From: an uncultured Candidatus Melainabacteria bacterium
GTDB taxonomy: Bacteria > Cyanobacteriota > Vampirovibrionia > Gastranaerophilales > Gastranaerophilaceae
Length of the DNA: 64,000 nt
Reading direction: 5' to 3'
Assembly: GCA_947570135.1 (NCBI GenBank)
Contig: CANOTP010000002.1
Location: 1 to 64,000, forward strand
A program made the translations under genes and the position numbers. Each line of letters begins with the position of its first letter. Positions within the stretch are counted from its first letter, which is position 1. Shown here in pieces: positions 35,369-43,705 of this stretch. The notes under the pieces were generated by a model. It saw nothing but the letters and a program-made list of their open reading frames with translations. It ran no database searches and was not told the origin of the DNA.

Positions 35369-35403
35369 AAAAATTAAAAGGCTGTTTTTGTAAAAAACAG
35401 CCT
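35369..35403 (-). terminator. Rho-independent terminator after the 35438 gene
   Basis: On the minus strand an 11-base perfect stem (plus-strand arms 35379-35389 and 35393-35403, AGGCTGTTTTT with AAAAACAGCCT) has a 3-base loop. It is followed by a T-rich run. It separates the small gene from the glycosyltransferase gene. Confidence 0.9.
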
Positions 35404-35410
35404 GAAAATG

Positions 35411-35878
35411 TGTGAGTAAGTATATTTATAAGTCTTATTATGCAAATAAATCCGCAAACGGCCCGTTTTTGTCAGCAATACGGGCCGCCACAGCACCGTT
35501 TACTGCAAGCTCTAAACCCGGCTTAACGACATTATTAACACCATTTGCCACACTTGCAACCTGTGCTGCTGAAACCTTGTAATTATATCCCAAACTTGCC
35601 AAAATTTTATTTGTTTCGTCTGCAATATTTTTATCTTCTGCACTATATTTACCAAATTCTGTTCTATATAAATTTTGAGCATTCTTTGTTAACAAATCGG
35701 TATCATTTTCTAAACCGATAAATTCCTGAGTTGAAACTTTTTCAGCTTCTTTAGATTCTTGTGTCTTTTCTACCTGTTTTGAAGCACCTGCACCAACTAA
35801 AATGTTATAGTTGTTATAGCCTTTATTGAATTTATTAAATTCGATTGCCATTTCACTTCTCCTTATGTTTTACTCACA
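35411..35878. repeat. 9-base inverted repeat bracketing the 35438 gene
   Basis: TGTGAGTAA at 35411-35419 is the exact reverse complement of TTACTCACA at 35870-35878. One arm lies just after the stop and the other just before the ribosome site. The same core (GTGAGTA) brackets the neighbouring gene. Confidence 0.6.
35438..35851 (-). CDS. Small unknown protein with C-terminal PFADLFA, 137 residues
   Basis: No known family. It has a strong ribosome site (AAGGAG) and no signal peptide. The N-terminus is Asn-, Lys- and Gly-rich (FNKFNKGYNNYN), then charged (KQVEKTQESKEAEK). The second half is helical and Ala/Val-rich (YKVSAAQVASVANGVNNVVK). It ends NGPFADLFA at the stop, which nearly repeats the end of its upstream neighbour (NSPFTELFA). 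The gene is bracketed by a 9-base inverted repeat, TGTGAGTAA at 35411-35419 and TTACTCACA at 35870-35878, and has its own terminator. It is probably a paralogue of the gene at 36020. Confidence 0.75.
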   Translation of the reverse strand: MAIEFNKFNKGYNNYNILVGAGASKQVEKTQESKEAEKVSTQEFIGLENDTDLLTKNAQNLYRTEFGKYSAEDKNIADETNKILASLGYNYKVSAAQVASVANGVNNVVKPGLELAVNGAVAARIADKNGPFADLFA

Positions 35879-35954
35879 TTATAGGTTACGGCATGTTTTT
35901 AAGAATCTTTAGGAATTTGGCTAAAAATCTTCGGCTTTTGTTACATTGCTTAAC

Positions 35955-35988
35955 AAAATAAAAGAGCCGATTATTAAAAACCGACTCT
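35955..35988 (-). terminator. Terminator after the 36020 gene
   Basis: On the minus-strand RNA, AGAGUCGG pairs with UCGGCUCU using two G-U pairs (plus-strand arms 35963-35970 and 35981-35988). A run UUUAUUUU follows. The wobble pairs work only on this strand, which fits the gene direction. Confidence 0.75.
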
Positions 35989-35996
35989 GTATTATA

Positions 35997-36439
35997 TATG
36001 TGAGTAACTAATTTCGATATTATGCAAATAATTCAGTAAAAGGTGAATTTGTTTTTTGAAGGTTTCCTGAGACCTCACCAAAGTCCTGACTTGCTAAAGC
36101 ATAAGCACCTAATAATGAAACAGCTTCATCTTTATAATCATTACTAATTCCAAAATTACCTGTCCAAGAAGCCAATTCAGGAGCTGCTGCCATATAAGAC
36201 TCGACAGAACCTACAGGTGCTTTATGTGAAATCTGAACAAGTCCTGCATACGGACTTAATTTATCTAAATCTTTTCTATCAATTTGAGCAGTGTCGCGTA
36301 CTAAATCAATCGGTTGTGAAGTTTTAACTTCGTTTGATTTACCGACATTGTTTGCTTTTCCAGCACCGTTAAAATTAAATATCGGATTATTTCCGCCAAT
36401 TCCGTGTACCATAATCGAATCTCCTTTTGTACTCACATA
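35997..36439. repeat. 10-base inverted repeat bracketing the 36020 gene
   Basis: TATGTGAGTA at 35997-36006 is the exact reverse complement of TACTCACATA at 36430-36439. As with the neighbour, one arm is between stop and terminator and the other is in the 5' leader. Confidence 0.6.
36020..36412 (-). CDS. Small unknown protein with C-terminal PFTELFA, 130 residues
   Basis: No known family. The ATG at 36412 is chosen (AAAGGAGA 7 bases upstream); the frame continues 8 codons further. The N-terminus is Gly/Asn-rich with FNFNGAGKANN. The middle is helical (DRKDLDKL; VESYMAAAPELASW), and residues 95-115 (DEAVSLLGAYALASQDFG) could pack as an amphipathic helix. It ends NSPFTELFA. A matching end and GAG/K-rich start in the 35438 gene suggest tandem paralogues. 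It has no signal peptide, so if the tail is an export tag the route is unknown. Confidence 0.75.
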   Translation of the reverse strand: MVHGIGGNNPIFNFNGAGKANNVGKSNEVKTSQPIDLVRDTAQIDRKDLDKLSPYAGLVQISHKAPVGSVESYMAAAPELASWTGNFGISNDYKDEAVSLLGAYALASQDFGEVSGNLQKTNSPFTELFA

Positions 36440-36583
36440 CTTATTTAGTTTTTCTTAAATCATCCTATTAAGATTTTCCGTCTTGTATATATATAAAGTA
36501 TTTCATTACGAAATAATTGCGCAAAAGGATTTAAATGTTAAGATTTCTTAATAATTTTTACAAAAGGTGCGCAGAATAAGGTA

Positions 36584-38386
36584 TTAATCTTCATCTAGAC
36601 TCAAAACAGCCATAAATGCTTCTTGCGGAACTTCCACACTTCCGACGGATTTCATACGTTTTTTACCTTTTTTCTGTTTTTCAAGAAGCTTACGTTTACG
36701 GGAAATATCACCGCCGTAACATTTTGCAAGCACGTTTTTACGCATTGCTTTAATCGTTGTTCTTGCAATAACTCTTCCGCCGATTGCTGCCTGAACGGGA
36801 ACTTCAAACAACTGACGAGGGATAATTTCTTTTAATTTTGTAGTTAACTTTTGACCGATATAAAACGCCGAATCCTCGTGACAAATTACAGAAAGCGCGT
36901 CAACGACTTCGCCTGAAAGCATTATATCAAGTTTTACAAGTTTTGAGCGTTTGTATTCACTAAATTCATAGTCTAAGCTTGCGTAACCCTTGGTTCTTGA
37001 TTTTAATTGGTCGTAAAAGTCTGTAATAACTTCACTTAGCGGGATTTCATACGCCAAATCAACACGAACTTTGTCAAGGTAAGTCATATTAATAAATATT
37101 CCGCGTTTGGTTTGCGCCAAATCCATTAGGGTTCCGACATACTCATTCGGAGTGATAATTTGAACTTTTACATAAGGTTCTTCAATAAACTCTCTATACT
37201 GAGCTGACGGAAGGTTTGCAGGGTTGTCGATTTCAACGATTTCGCCGTTTGTTTTGTGAACCTTATAAACTACGGACGGTGCCGTTGTTACAAGTGACAG
37301 GTCATACTCACGTTCCAAGCGTTCCTGCGCGATTTCCATATGAAGCATTCCCAAAAATCCACACCTGAAACCAAAACCTAAAGCACTTGAAGTTTCAGGC
37401 TCAAAAGTTATACTGCTGTCGTTCAGTTTAAGTTTTTCCAAAGCTTCTTTTAAATCGCCATAATCTTCGTTATCAACGGGATACATACCTGAAAATACCA
37501 TTGGCAGAGCTTCTTTATACCCAGGAAGTGCTTCTGTTGCAGGGTTTGCAATATTTGTAACGGTATCACCGACAAATCTTGTCAATTCCTTGATTGAACC
37601 CGCAAAATATCCTACATCACCGCAAGTAAGTTTTTTAACAGGCATTCTTGCAGGAGTCTGGTAACCCAGTTCAACAACTTCATACTCTTTGCCTGATGCC
37701 ATAAATCTGATTTTATCACCAAGCGAAATACTTCCGTCCACAACCTTAAAGTAACAAACAGTTCCTAAATATTGGTCATAAACACTGTCAAAAACCAATG
37801 CTCTTAATGGTTTATCGGAATTATCAACGGGAGCGGGAACAAAGTTTACAACAGCTTCCAAAACATCATCAATCCCTTCGCCTGTTTTAGCACTTACAGG
37901 AATTGCCATAGATGCGTCAATCCCCAAAATTTCTTCGATTTCCTGTCTTACGCGTTCAACATCGGCAGACGGTAAGTCAATTTTATTGATTACTGGGATA
38001 ATTTCCAAATCTTGCTCGATTGCAAGGTAAACATTGGCTAAGGTTTGCGCCTCAACACCCTGAGTCGCGTCAACTATAAGCAAAGCGCCTTCGCAAGCCG
38101 CTAAAGAACGTGAAACCTCGTAAGAAAAATCCACGTGCCCCGGAGTATCAATCAGATTAAGCTCGTAACTTTTACCGTCTTGAGCCGTATAATTCATCCT
38201 TGCGGCGTTTAACTTAATCGTAATACCGCGTTCGCGCTCGATATCCATAGAATCCAAAAGCTGTTCCTGCATATCACGCTGCGCAACAGTTCCTGTTTTT
38301 TCCAATAAACGGTCTGCTAAAGTTGATTTTCCGTGGTCAATATGGGCAATTATACAAAAATTTCTTACGTTATCTCTAGTTTTCAT
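36584..38386 (-). CDS. lepA: Elongation factor 4 (LepA)
   Basis: This is a ribosome-associated GTPase that acts on stalled or mistranslocated ribosomes. G1 is [15 protein letters not shown], switch G2/G3 gives ERERGITIK and DTPGHVDF, and G4 is NKIDLPSAD. The unique LepA C-terminal domain is intact with [26 protein letters not shown]. At 600 residues it has standard length. A single gene; a palindrome at 38416-38439 lies about 30 bases before its start. Confidence 0.98.
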   Translation of the reverse strand: MKTRDNVRNFCIIAHIDHGKSTLADRLLEKTGTVAQRDMQEQLLDSMDIERERGITIKLNAARMNYTAQDGKSYELNLIDTPGHVDFSYEVSRSLAACEGALLIVDATQGVEAQTLANVYLAIEQDLEIIPVINKIDLPSADVERVRQEIEEILGIDASMAIPVSAKTGEGIDDVLEAVVNFVPAPVDNSDKPLRALVFDSVYDQYLGTVCYFKVVDGSISLGDKIRFMASGKEYEVVELGYQTPARMPVKKLTCGDVGYFAGSIKELTRFVGDTVTNIANPATEALPGYKEALPMVFSGMYPVDNEDYGDLKEALEKLKLNDSSITFEPETSSALGFGFRCGFLGMLHMEIAQERLEREYDLSLVTTAPSVVYKVHKTNGEIVEIDNPANLPSAQYREFIEEPYVKVQIITPNEYVGTLMDLAQTKRGIFINMTYLDKVRVDLAYEIPLSEVITDFYDQLKSRTKGYASLDYEFSEYKRSKLVKLDIMLSGEVVDALSVICHEDSAFYIGQKLTTKLKEIIPRQLFEVPVQAAIGGRVIARTTIKAMRKNVLAKCYGGDISRKRKLLEKQKKGKKRMKSVGSVEVPQEAFMAVLSLDED

Positions 38387-38415
38387 ACCTATGATTATAT
38401 ATGAAAAATACCGAT

Positions 38416-38439
38416 TGTAAAACGGAGAAAAGTTTTACA
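38416..38439. promoter_or_regulatory. 8-base palindrome upstream of lepA
   Basis: TGTAAAAC at 38416-38423 and GTTTTACA at 38432-38439 form a perfect inverted repeat around GGAGAAAA. It overlaps the stop codon of the LuxR-like gene and lies just upstream of lepA on the minus strand. It lacks a T-run, so an operator is more likely than a terminator. Confidence 0.4.
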
Positions 38440-38758
38440 TTTTAGGTTCTTTGAGAGTATCTATATTAAGAATACCGAGTTTTACGGCTTTACAAGCGGC
38501 ATGAACCAGTGTAAAGGCTTCAAATTTTCTAATAATTCGTTGAGAGACACCTTGAAAAGAGCTAAACTTGTTAATTTTCCTAATAGCTTTATCTATTTCA
38601 GATCTGTTGCGTCCTTCTGCAATCGCAACAAGAGTATCAAGCTCGAGTTCCGTTAACTCGACATCAGGAAGACTGTAACGTTTACGTTCAATTTCCGAAA
38701 TTCTTTTGACAGCTTTTTTAATATAAGTTTCTTCAATATTTTTGTAAACTTCGTGCAT
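38435..38758 (-). CDS. LuxR-type HTH-like small protein, 107 residues
   Basis: VELTELELDTLVAIAEGRNRSEI at residues about 34-56 matches the start of a LuxR/GerE DNA-binding domain. FSSFQGVSQRIIRKFEAFTLVHAACKAVKLGIL matches its recognition and dimer helices (A-x-x-K-A-x-x-L-G-I end). An insertion of about 10 residues sits between the scaffold and recognition helices. There is no receiver domain. An ATTTTTCTCC-type ribosome site (GGAG on the minus strand) precedes the ATG. It is divergent from a group of XRE regulators. Confidence 0.7.
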   Translation of the reverse strand: MHEVYKNIEETYIKKAVKRISEIERKRYSLPDVELTELELDTLVAIAEGRNRSEIDKAIRKINKFSSFQGVSQRIIRKFEAFTLVHAACKAVKLGILNIDTLKEPKM

Positions 38759-38880
38759 ATTTTTCTCCTTTTATTAATTATTAGTAATCAAATTGATAAA
38801 TTAGTATTTAAAATCTCTATTTTGATGCTTTTAATTCACAATAGAGAATTTAAAGCAGTAGAGAAAACAAAAAAATAATA

Positions 38881-38893
38881 TATCATTAATAGT
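38881..38893 (+). promoter_or_regulatory. -10-like box right before the first XRE gene of the cluster
   Basis: TATCAT at 38881-38886 ends 7 bases before the ATG at 38894. There is no ribosome site, suggesting a leaderless start. No good -35 is seen. Confidence 0.35.
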
Positions 38894-39232
38894 ATGAGTA
38901 ATGCTAAAAATATTAGAGAAAATTTTGGAGCAACAGTTAAAGAATTACGAACCAGAAAAAGCTTAACACAGGAGCAATTGTCAGAATATTTGGGTTTACA
39001 ACGGCACACCATTTCAAAAATAGAAACAGGACGAGCTTTTGTATCAAGTGAAGTACTTTCTAAGTTAAGTGATTTTTTTAATGTTTCACCATCATTTTTC
39101 TTTAATGAAAAAATTAAACGATTTTCTGAAAAAGATATAAATTACATAAATGAAATAAAAAAATTACTTTCCACATTCAATACCGATAAACTCCATGAAA
39201 TCTACAATATTTTAAGCGCTATGAGTAAATAA
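38894..39232 (+). CDS. XRE-family HTH regulator, 112 residues
   Basis: The HTH_3 domain is at residues 9-65: FGATVKELRTRKSLTQEQLSEYLGLQRHTISKIETGRAFVSSEVLSKL. The C-terminal extension (SFFFNEKIKRFSEKDINYINEIKKLLSTF) matches that of the regulators at 46079 and 21033 in style. It is the first of a group of co-directional XRE genes. It is independent of the next gene by a 100-base gap. Confidence 0.9.
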   Translation: MSNAKNIRENFGATVKELRTRKSLTQEQLSEYLGLQRHTISKIETGRAFVSSEVLSKLSDFFNVSPSFFFNEKIKRFSEKDINYINEIKKLLSTFNTDKLHEIYNILSAMSK

Positions 39233-39334
39233 TATTACATTTGAAACCTCCTTAAAGTATTAAATTTTTATTTACGAATATTACTTCGCAATACATCACG
39301 AAACTAACACCAGCTTATCAATTATCATGTAAAA

Positions 39335-39610
39335 ATGCAAGAAAGAAATGATAAAACTTTACAATTATCTGTGGCATTGGGAGAATACATTAAAGAACTT
39401 CGAATTAAAAACGGATATTTATCACGTAAAAAATTTGCAGATGAATATGACTTAAATGACAGTAATCTAAGTCGAATTGAACGAGGGTTAGGTGATATAA
39501 AATTTGTAACTCTTTTAAAAATCTTGCAAGCTTTAAATATTAGTTTTATTGAATTTATGAACGGTCTTCAAGAAAAATTAGGTGAAGATTTTACTTTAAT
39601 TGATTTATAA
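39335..39610 (+). CDS. XRE-family HTH regulator, 91 residues
   Basis: The HTH domain is at about residues 13-68: GEYIKELRIKNGYLSRKKFADEYDLNDSNLSRIERGLGDIKFVTLLKIL. A TATCAT box ends 6 bases before the ATG, with no ribosome site. The stop shares its last base with the start of the next XRE gene (TAATG), so the two are coupled. The 22 bases around this junction are repeated at 40160-40181. Confidence 0.88.
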   Translation: MQERNDKTLQLSVALGEYIKELRIKNGYLSRKKFADEYDLNDSNLSRIERGLGDIKFVTLLKILQALNISFIEFMNGLQEKLGEDFTLIDL

Positions 39611-39822
39611 TGAAAAATTATTCCAAAAAACATATAGCTATAAATGTTAAAAAATACAGGACACAAAGAAATCTTAAAAGAGAGGAGTTGTCTTTGCTTC
39701 TGGGTTTTGACAATTCATATATCAGCAAGCTTGAACGGGAAACAATAAATATTACTATTGATAAATTAGATAAAATTGCTGATTTTTTCGAAATTGATGT
39801 GATTGAGCTTTTAAAAAAATAA
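39610..39822 (+). CDS. XRE-family HTH regulator, 70 residues
   Basis: This is a minimal Cro-like protein with little outside the HTH: IAINVKKYRTQRNLKREELSLLLGFDNSYISKLERETINITIDKLDKIADFF. It starts in the TAATG overlap with the gene before. A second copy of its first codons is found at 40170, where it is cut off by a repeat element. Confidence 0.87.
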   Translation: MKNYSKKHIAINVKKYRTQRNLKREELSLLLGFDNSYISKLERETINITIDKLDKIADFFEIDVIELLKK

Positions 39823-39831
39823 AATTAAAAA

Positions 39832-39918
39832 ATGCAAGATGATAAACAAATATTATGAAACGCACTCGCTAAAATAATGAAAAAGCTCAGAGGTTCCAAA
39901 AGCTTATACTCTACTTGA
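39832..39918 (+). pseudogene. Remnant of a further XRE regulator gene
   Basis: The frame from the ATG at 39832 reads MQDDKQIL, stop, NALAKIMKKLRGSKSLYST, stop. The middle part is the typical first helix of an XRE domain (L-x-K-x-M-K-K-L-R-x-S-K-x-L), but a TGA at 39856-39858 and another at 39916-39918 break it. No HTH second half is left. Confidence 0.5.
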
Positions 39919-39936
39919 TAAATAATTATTGTTTTT

Positions 39937-40170
39937 ATGGGAAAGAAAGCTTTTAAATACGATAAAATACTAACAAAGAAATTCGGAAAACGAATTGTTT
40001 TTCTACGTAAAGAAGCTTGTTTTACACAAGAAGAACTCGCTTTTAAAGTTAATATTTCACCGAGTTATCTCAGCACCATTGAACGCGGTTTAACCGATAC
40101 AACAATATCAACAGCCAAACGATTAGCTAAAGCTTTAAATACAACTTTATCAGAATTATTTGATTTATAA
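39937..40170 (+). CDS. XRE-family HTH regulator, 77 residues
   Basis: The HTH domain nearly fills the protein: FGKRIVFLRKEACFTQEELAFKVNISPSYLSTIERGLTDTTISTAKRLAKAL, ending in LSELFDL. No ribosome site is clear. After the stop comes a truncated copy of the start of the 39610 gene, then palindromic repeats. It is probably a cluster member from local duplication. Confidence 0.88.
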   Translation: MGKKAFKYDKILTKKFGKRIVFLRKEACFTQEELAFKVNISPSYLSTIERGLTDTTISTAKRLAKALNTTLSELFDL

Positions 40171-40192
40171 TGAAAAATTATCAGCATTGATA

Positions 40193-40292
40193 GATTCCGT
40201 GTCAAGCACGGAATGACAAAAATAATAATACGTCACCCTGAACTTTACAAAGCGAACCAAAATTTTTGTCATTCTGAACTTGATTCAGAATC
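40193..40292. repeat. Palindromic repeat cluster after the XRE genes
   Basis: ATTCCGTG at 40194-40201 pairs with CACGGAAT at 40207-40214. ATTCTGAA at 40271-40278 pairs with TTCAGAAT at 40284-40291 around CTTGA. A degenerate copy starts GTCACCCTGAAC near 40232. They share the plan of the elements at 11861-11960. The cluster interrupts a duplicated gene start at 40170-40181. Confidence 0.65.
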
Positions 40293-40349
40293 TTCAAAAA
40301 TTTTGTGTAAGTTGTATGCAGAGCTGATTCAGGTTCTATTAATATTAAT

Positions 40350-40376
40350 TAAAAAACCGACCGTGAAGGTCGGTAT
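40350..40376 (-). terminator. Terminator of the 52-residue gene
   Basis: ACCGACC at 40356-40362 pairs perfectly with GGTCGGT at 40368-40374. On the minus strand it is followed by six T, which fits the end of the gene at 40405-40563. Confidence 0.85.
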
Positions 40377-40404
40377 TTGTTTTTACTAAATTTATTGATA
40401 AAAG

Positions 40405-40563
40405 TTATGCTAAACCAAGCACTTTCTTATACCAAGAAAATGATTCTAATTCAGTACCGTTAAAAGTCGTTTTGGTACATTGAGCTTTCAAATAGTTTTC
40501 AAACTCATCGTTAAATTTAGATTTTACCTTTTTCACTTCTTTTTCAGAAATTGTTGTTGTCAT
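40405..40563 (-). CDS. Small unknown protein, 52 residues
   Basis: This short gene has AAAGGAG placed 8 bases before the ATG at 40563 and a hairpin terminator just after the stop. It encodes MTTTISEKEVKKVKSKFNDE, then a middle with FENYLKAQC and TTFNGTEL, and ends SFSWYKKVLGLA. It is charged, probably helical at the start, with a single Cys. It has no signal peptide or membrane segment. It looks like neither an antitoxin nor a toxin that I recognise. Ribosome site, terminator and coherent composition together support it being real. Confidence 0.65.
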   Translation of the reverse strand: MTTTISEKEVKKVKSKFNDEFENYLKAQCTKTTFNGTELESFSWYKKVLGLA

Positions 40564-40734
40564 AAAACCTACTCCTTTACACATTTTAAATTGAGAACCC
40601 TATTAATTATAACATAAAAAACATGGGTTTGCTAGTTATAAAACTGATTTCCATGATTTTTTGTTAGTTTCAGAGGGTTTGTTTTGTAAAATTTTATTAA
40701 GCAGATTTGTTTTTCTAAACTCATTATTATTAAG

Positions 40735-40763
40735 TTGAAATATTTTTAGACTTATGATAAAAT
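40735..40763 (+). promoter_or_regulatory. Promoter of the TPR operon
   Basis: TTGAAA at 40735-40740 and TAAAAT at 40758-40763 are spaced by 17 bases. The ATG at 40787 follows with a GAGGA ribosome site very close to it and AAGAAGG further up. Confidence 0.65.
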
Positions 40764-40786
40764 TCAGGTAAGAAGGTTTTTGAGGA

Positions 40787-42865
40787 ATGATAAAAATTAG
40801 AAAGCGCTTATTAACAACTATCTTGATTTCAACTTTGGCACTCACCGCGGCTCCAGCTTTGGCGCAGATGACACCTGAGGCAAGTGCACTTTATCAAGAA
40901 GCCTGCTCGGCCGAACACCAGCAAGACTTAAAAGGTGCAATTGCAAAACTTGAACAAGCTATCGCCGTTTCAGGCGGTGATTCTATGCTTTATACAAAGC
41001 TTGCAGGGCTTTACTCCGAAATCGACGCAAATGATAAGGCTTTAGAAACCTATAAAAAAGTTATTGAACTCAAACCTGACGATGCTTTTGTTCATATCAG
41101 TATTGGAAGTATTTATGAAACTCAAGGCAAATATAAAGAAGCACTTAATTCTTACGAAAAAGCTTTGGATATCTTTCCCGAGTACAAATATAATTACTAC
41201 AATATCGCAAATGTTCAATACCAATTGAAAAATTATAATGGTGCAATAAAAAATTATAATACATTCTTAGAAACTTATTCTCAACATACAGAATCCCGTG
41301 AAAACCTTGCAGCATCATATACCGCTATCAAAGATTATAAAAATGCCGTAAAACATTACAGAAAACTTTATGACAAAAATCCTGATGCATTTAAAAATTT
41401 CTCAAATTACGGTATTGCATTATTAAATACGGAAGAATCCGAAAAAGCAGTAGAAATGCTTGAAAAAGCCATAGAAATCGATTCCGAAAATTATTCTGCT
41501 CATCTTGGATTAGCACAAGCATATCAGGATTTAGGCAAAAACGATATGTCATACGAACAGTACCAGGTTGTTTTGGCTAACGTGCCAAACCTTAATACAG
41601 TAAGACTTGATTATGCGAACCTCCTTGCCGATATGAACAAAAACACGGAAGCTTTAACTCAATATAATATGTATATTAAGGCTTTCCCGAATGATATTAA
41701 CGGCTACAAAAATATTGCACAAGTTTATAAAAATTTGAATAACTATGATAAAGCTTTGGAAAACTTCTTAATCGTTGAATCTAAAGACCCTAAAGATATT
41801 AATACCAAAAAAGATATCGCGCTTTGTTATCACAATAAAAAGGATTATGATTCAGCCATAAAATATTACGACCAAATCCTTGAAGTTACTCCAAATGATT
41901 ACAATGTAAAATACAACAAAGCTTTAGCGCTTCATGCTATCAACGAATATGAAAAAGCTATTGTCCTTTATCAAGAACTACAAACAGAAAAGAATGATAA
42001 AGTTGTTAAAGATAACTTAAACAATGCTCTTGTTTCCCGCGGTCATGAACTTATTACCGTTCAAAATTACGAAAAAGCTGTTGATAATTTTAAAACCGCT
42101 ATCAAAAACGGTTATACCGACGGATATGTATATTTTGGACTGGCTAAAGCATACAGAGCACAGGGAGATAATACAAAAGCAAGCGAAAATTACGAAAAAG
42201 CTATTTCTATCGATCCTGACAAAACAATATACTCAGCAGAATACAGTGATTTTATTTCATCATTATACAAACCAAAATCTAATCCGAGTACTTCACAGGA
42301 AAATGATGAAATTCGTGTAATCACAATTGATGAATTTGAAAAACCTGCAACAAATAAAGAAATTAAACCTCCTGTAGTTAAGTCTTCACCTGTCACAATT
42401 AAGCAAAACGAAGATTTAATAGCAGAAGGTGATAAAAATTGCAAAGAAAATAATTACGAAGCTGCGGTAAAAAATTATCAAGACGCCTTGCAGCTTGTTC
42501 CAAATGATGCAATTACACTTTTAAAAATAGGTTATATTTATAAACTGAAAGAAGATAATACAAAGGCAATTAATTATTATCAAAAAGCAATTATTGTTAA
42601 TCCTGATTACACTGACGGTTGGTTTAATTTAGGATTGGCATACGCTAATGAAAACAACTTTATTGAATCACAAAAAAGTTTTGAAAGAGTTATCTCTCTT
42701 GATTCGAGTTATAACTTCGGTTACGCATATTACGCACTTGCAACAGCCTTGGAATATCAGGGAAAAAATGCCGAAGCCGTTAAAAATTACAAGTTATTTA
42801 TCAAACACAACAACGACAAAAATATGATAAATACGGTTCAAGAAAAGATTAAGCAGCTTCAATAA
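40787..42865 (+). CDS. Exported tetratricopeptide repeat protein, 692 residues
   Basis: The Sec signal peptide is clear: basic MIKIRKR, a hydrophobic core and cleavage after APALA (residue 26). The mature protein is a scaffold of about a dozen TPR units (residues 33-490, each with the A-x-x-x-Y-x-x-A-L/I-x-x-x-P pattern). A linker rich in Pro, Ser, Asn and Lys (500-545) follows, then about four further TPR units. It should act outside the cytoplasmic membrane as a protein-binding platform; the partner is unknown. It starts a four-gene transcript with a lipoprotein-like protein 2 bases downstream. Confidence 0.9.
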   Translation: MIKIRKRLLTTILISTLALTAAPALAQMTPEASALYQEACSAEHQQDLKGAIAKLEQAIAVSGGDSMLYTKLAGLYSEIDANDKALETYKKVIELKPDDAFVHISIGSIYETQGKYKEALNSYEKALDIFPEYKYNYYNIANVQYQLKNYNGAIKNYNTFLETYSQHTESRENLAASYTAIKDYKNAVKHYRKLYDKNPDAFKNFSNYGIALLNTEESEKAVEMLEKAIEIDSENYSAHLGLAQAYQDLGKNDMSYEQYQVVLANVPNLNTVRLDYANLLADMNKNTEALTQYNMYIKAFPNDINGYKNIAQVYKNLNNYDKALENFLIVESKDPKDINTKKDIALCYHNKKDYDSAIKYYDQILEVTPNDYNVKYNKALALHAINEYEKAIVLYQELQTEKNDKVVKDNLNNALVSRGHELITVQNYEKAVDNFKTAIKNGYTDGYVYFGLAKAYRAQGDNTKASENYEKAISIDPDKTIYSAEYSDFISSLYKPKSNPSTSQENDEIRVITIDEFEKPATNKEIKPPVVKSSPVTIKQNEDLIAEGDKNCKENNYEAAVKNYQDALQLVPNDAITLLKIGYIYKLKEDNTKAINYYQKAIIVNPDYTDGWFNLGLAYANENNFIESQKSFERVISLDSSYNFGYAYYALATALEYQGKNAEAVKNYKLFIKHNNDKNMINTVQEKIKQLQ

Positions 42866-42867
42866 TT

Positions 42868-43287
42868 ATGAAAAAATTCATTCTTTTTATTACGGTTATA
42901 TTTGTTTCAATATTGACTTGCGCTTGCGAAAGTGAAAAAGCTTATATTCTGTTTAACAAATACCCGATTTCAAAAGAAACAATTACTTCTACAAGTAATA
43001 CAAACCAATTTAAAACAGGTGAGAGAATATATTACCTTGTGACTTTTCCCGAAAAATCACAGTCTAAAATGGCCTTAATACAGGTTTTCAAACTTGGCGG
43101 TGATAAAGACGAACGTTTGGGGTATGATATTGTCTGGGGTAAAAGAGTTAAATTAAGACAAGAACAGGTTTTTTATTACACGGATTATATTGTCCTAAAC
43201 AGCAGCGGAAATTATGTTATGAAAGTATATTCACGCGATAATCCGACAAAAATTTTGACAAGTGCTAATTTTTATGTGAAAAATTAA
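42868..43287 (+). CDS. Small putative lipoprotein, 139 residues
   Basis: The N-terminus MKKFILFITVIFVSILTCACESE is a hydrophobic signal with cysteines at 18 and 20, one of which may be lipidated; the lipobox is not perfect. The rest looks beta-rich (KTGERIYYLVTFPEK, ALIQVFKLGG, GNYVMKVYSRD), like a small immunoglobulin-type or beta-sandwich domain. It follows the TPR gene by 2 bases, so a joint role at the membrane surface is likely. No family is recognised. Confidence 0.75.
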   Translation: MKKFILFITVIFVSILTCACESEKAYILFNKYPISKETITSTSNTNQFKTGERIYYLVTFPEKSQSKMALIQVFKLGGDKDERLGYDIVWGKRVKLRQEQVFYYTDYIVLNSSGNYVMKVYSRDNPTKILTSANFYVKN

Positions 43288-43306
43288 TAGAAAAGGAAAA
43301 TTAAAA

Positions 43307-43705
43307 ATGATAAAAGATAAAGCTTTAGAATTATTTAAAAACGGTTATTCATGCTCGGAAAGCATAATACAAGCATGTATTGAAGAAGGTTTATGTCCTT
43401 CCGATATGCTGCCATGTGCAACAACATTCTCGGCAGGAATGTCATCAGGATGTGTTTGCGGAACGGTTGCAGCTTCTCAAATGGTTTTGGGATATCTTTT
43501 CGGAAGAAACAATAAATTCGGAAATCAGGTTTTTGCAAGAGAAAAAGCCGCTAATTTTGTTGAAGAATTTAAAAATAAAAATAAAGTTACTTGCTGCAGA
43601 GTATTATCAGCAGGATATGAAGGCAGTGCAAAAAAACAACATTGTCAAAAATTTGTTGCAGATGCTTGTGATATTTTGGAAGATTTAATTAAGGTTAAAG
43701 TATAG
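43307..43705 (+). CDS. C_GCAxxG_C_C family protein
   Basis: This small Cys-rich family is thought to bind metal or act in redox, but no reaction is established. The helix-start NGYSCSESIIQAC, SAGMSSGCVCGTVAA (the G-C-x-x-G centre, here with Cys for Ala) and the later VTCCRVL and HCQKFVADACDIL give the expected Cys spacing. At 132 residues it has family length. It lies 19 bases after the lipoprotein gene with an AAAGGA ribosome site, and its stop touches the start of the next gene. Confidence 0.85.
   Translation: MIKDKALELFKNGYSCSESIIQACIEEGLCPSDMLPCATTFSAGMSSGCVCGTVAASQMVLGYLFGRNNKFGNQVFAREKAANFVEEFKNKNKVTCCRVLSAGYEGSAKKQHCQKFVADACDILEDLIKVKV

Noticed and set aside
38894-40170. Prophage regulatory region
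   Set aside because: Clusters of XRE genes suggest a phage, but no integrase, portal, capsid, lysis gene or attachment repeat is present.
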